Shown piece after piece: positions 63,232 to 64,000 of a stretch of DNA of 64,000 nucleotides. The stretch lies in NCBI RefSeq assembly GCF_009495755.1, contig NZ_WIBJ01000028.1, positions 207,588-271,587 on the forward strand, written 5' to 3'. Below the pieces are notes generated by a model. It was given only the letters and a program-made list of their open reading frames with translations, ran no database searches and was not told the DNA's origin. This DNA is from Flavobacterium sp. LMO8 (lineage in GTDB: Bacteria; Bacteroidota; Bacteroidia; Flavobacteriales; Flavobacteriaceae). The translations under genes and the position numbers were made by a program. Each line of letters opens with the position of its first letter. The first letter of the stretch is position 1.

Positions 63232-64000
63232 GCCGTTTTTTCTCTGAATATCTCTTCTAAATTTTTATTTTTTAAGTTTAATTGTAGAATTTTTAAATTA
63301 TTATTTTGAGCAAAATCAAAAACTCTAGAGCGCATATCTTCTGTAGTTTCAAAAGTTAATGTAAATGTCGTAGGTGATGTTTTATTGGCTAAAATTAAAT
63401 TTTCAAATTTAATTAAATTGGCATCCAATTCTACGTCAAACTCCACTTCAATTACTTGTTCTACTTGTTCTTGAACTAAGCTCTTTAAGTTCTTGTCTTC
63501 AACTATTTCTCCTTTATTGATTATTATAACTCTATCGCAAATAGCTTCAACTTCTTGCATAATATGAGTAGAAAGAAACACCGTTTTGTTTTTTCCTATA
63601 TTTTTTATCAAATCTCTAATTTCAACCAATTGGTTAGGGTCTAAACCAGTTGTTGGTTCATCTAAAATTAAGACTTCCGGATCATGTAGCAAGGCGGCTG
63701 CAAGTCCTACTCTTTGTCGGTATCCTTTAGAAAGTTCGGTTATTTTTTTGTTGGCTTCTGGTGATAAACCTGTTAATTCTATAACTTCTTCAATTCTATT
63801 TTTAACTACTTTGTAAACATCAGCATTAAAACTAAGGTATTCCCGTACATAAAGATCTAAGTATAAAGGATTGTGCTCTGCTAAGTAGCCAACTGATTTT
63901 TGTACTTTTTTTTGTGCTGTTGCAACATTGTATTCATTTACAAAAGCTTCACCTTCATCGGCGGTAATGTAAGTAGTTAAAATTTTCATTAAAGTGGATT
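63222..64000 (-). CDS. gldA: Gliding motility ABC transporter ATPase GldA (5' end outside window)
   Basis: The ATPase subunit of the GldA-GldF-GldG transporter linked to gliding in flavobacteria. The right edge cuts through the Walker A region: the last in-frame codons read STLMKILTTYI. Visible are the Q-loop region (VGYLAEHNPLYLDLYVREYL), signature LSKGYRQRVGLAAALLHDP, Walker B LILDEPTTGLDP, the switch His in LSTHIMQE, and a C-terminal domain of about 90 residues ending LKNKNLEEIFREKTAKK. The long tail and the host type support GldA over a generic ABC ATPase. GldF and GldG are not in view. Confidence 0.85.
   Translation of the reverse strand, partial: STLMKILTTYITADEGEAFVNEYNVATAQKKVQKSVGYLAEHNPLYLDLYVREYLSFNADVYKVVKNRIEEVIELTGLSPEANKKITELSKGYRQRVGLAAALLHDPEVLILDEPTTGLDPNQLVEIRDLIKNIGKNKTVFLSTHIMQEVEAICDRVIIINKGEIVEDKNLKSLVQEQVEQVIEVEFDVELDANLIKFENLILANKTSPTTFTLTFETTEDMRSRVFDFAQNNNLKILQLNLKNKNLEEIFREKTAKK

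Overview
The window looks like a chromosomal segment of a gliding member of the Flavobacteriaceae, most likely Flavobacterium or a close relative. The reasons are strong AT-richness, flavobacterial promoters of the TTTG / TAnnTTTG type, a type IX secretion gene (porT) beside ubiE, the gliding gene gldA at the right edge, a lipidated TamA (TamL), GLPGLI and DUF5686 proteins, a split metH, and SusC/TonB-style receptors with carboxypeptidase-like N-terminal domains. No rRNA, tRNA, CRISPR array or intact insertion sequence was seen.

Layout. 1-4.3 kb: the 3' part of a MacB-type permease, an unknown small protein and a TonB-dependent receptor. 4.3-17.8 kb, nearly all on the minus strand: accD, fbaA, tamL, porT, ubiE, folA, a stand-alone EndoU-like toxin domain gene in a possible cassette, thyA, a nucleoside permease, a bifunctional nuclease and etfAB (trmH is the one plus-strand gene). 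18-25.5 kb, plus strand: pdhB, a DUF5686 outer-membrane protein, an AlkA-type glycosylase, soluble pyrophosphatase, and a membrane pyrophosphatase with an unusual Cys-rich tail. 25.6-32.3 kb: a glycoprotein-degrading group (GH20 hexosaminidase, glycosylasparaginase, CutC, GH2 beta-mannosidase). 32.4-38.2 kb: a carboxymuconolactone decarboxylase-like protein, deoxynucleoside kinase, an unknown exported protein, a GLPGLI protein and its outer-membrane partner.

38.3-62.6 kb is almost entirely sulfur and methionine metabolism: metK; the sulfate assimilation operon cysH-cysD-cysN-cysE-cysM-cobA-cysJ-cysI-DUF2490-(siroheme synthase/TSUP fusion); the methionine operon metY-metX-thrA-metZ; and metH (two genes)-metF. 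Together these convert sulfate to sulfide, sulfide to cysteine or homocysteine, homocysteine to methionine, and methionine to SAM.

The most interesting discovery is how this block appears to be controlled. metK has a SAM-II-type pseudoknot riboswitch, metH has a SAM-I (S-box) riboswitch, and the sulfate and methionine operons share a duplicated leader of about 206 bp. Each leader copy encodes a 22-residue peptide packed with Met and Cys codons (MCNMCMMMW), followed by a terminator hairpin. A CAGAGG segment inside the peptide gene can pair with the 5' arm of that terminator. This is the architecture of ribosome-mediated attenuation sensing Met/Cys. Upstream of metY a second tiny ORF, ending RRCCRMCC, follows the first attenuator. 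Both leader promoters also carry two TAGA-N7-TCTA palindromes, a candidate operator.

62.8 kb to the end: a small exported TPR-like protein and the C-terminal part of GldA.
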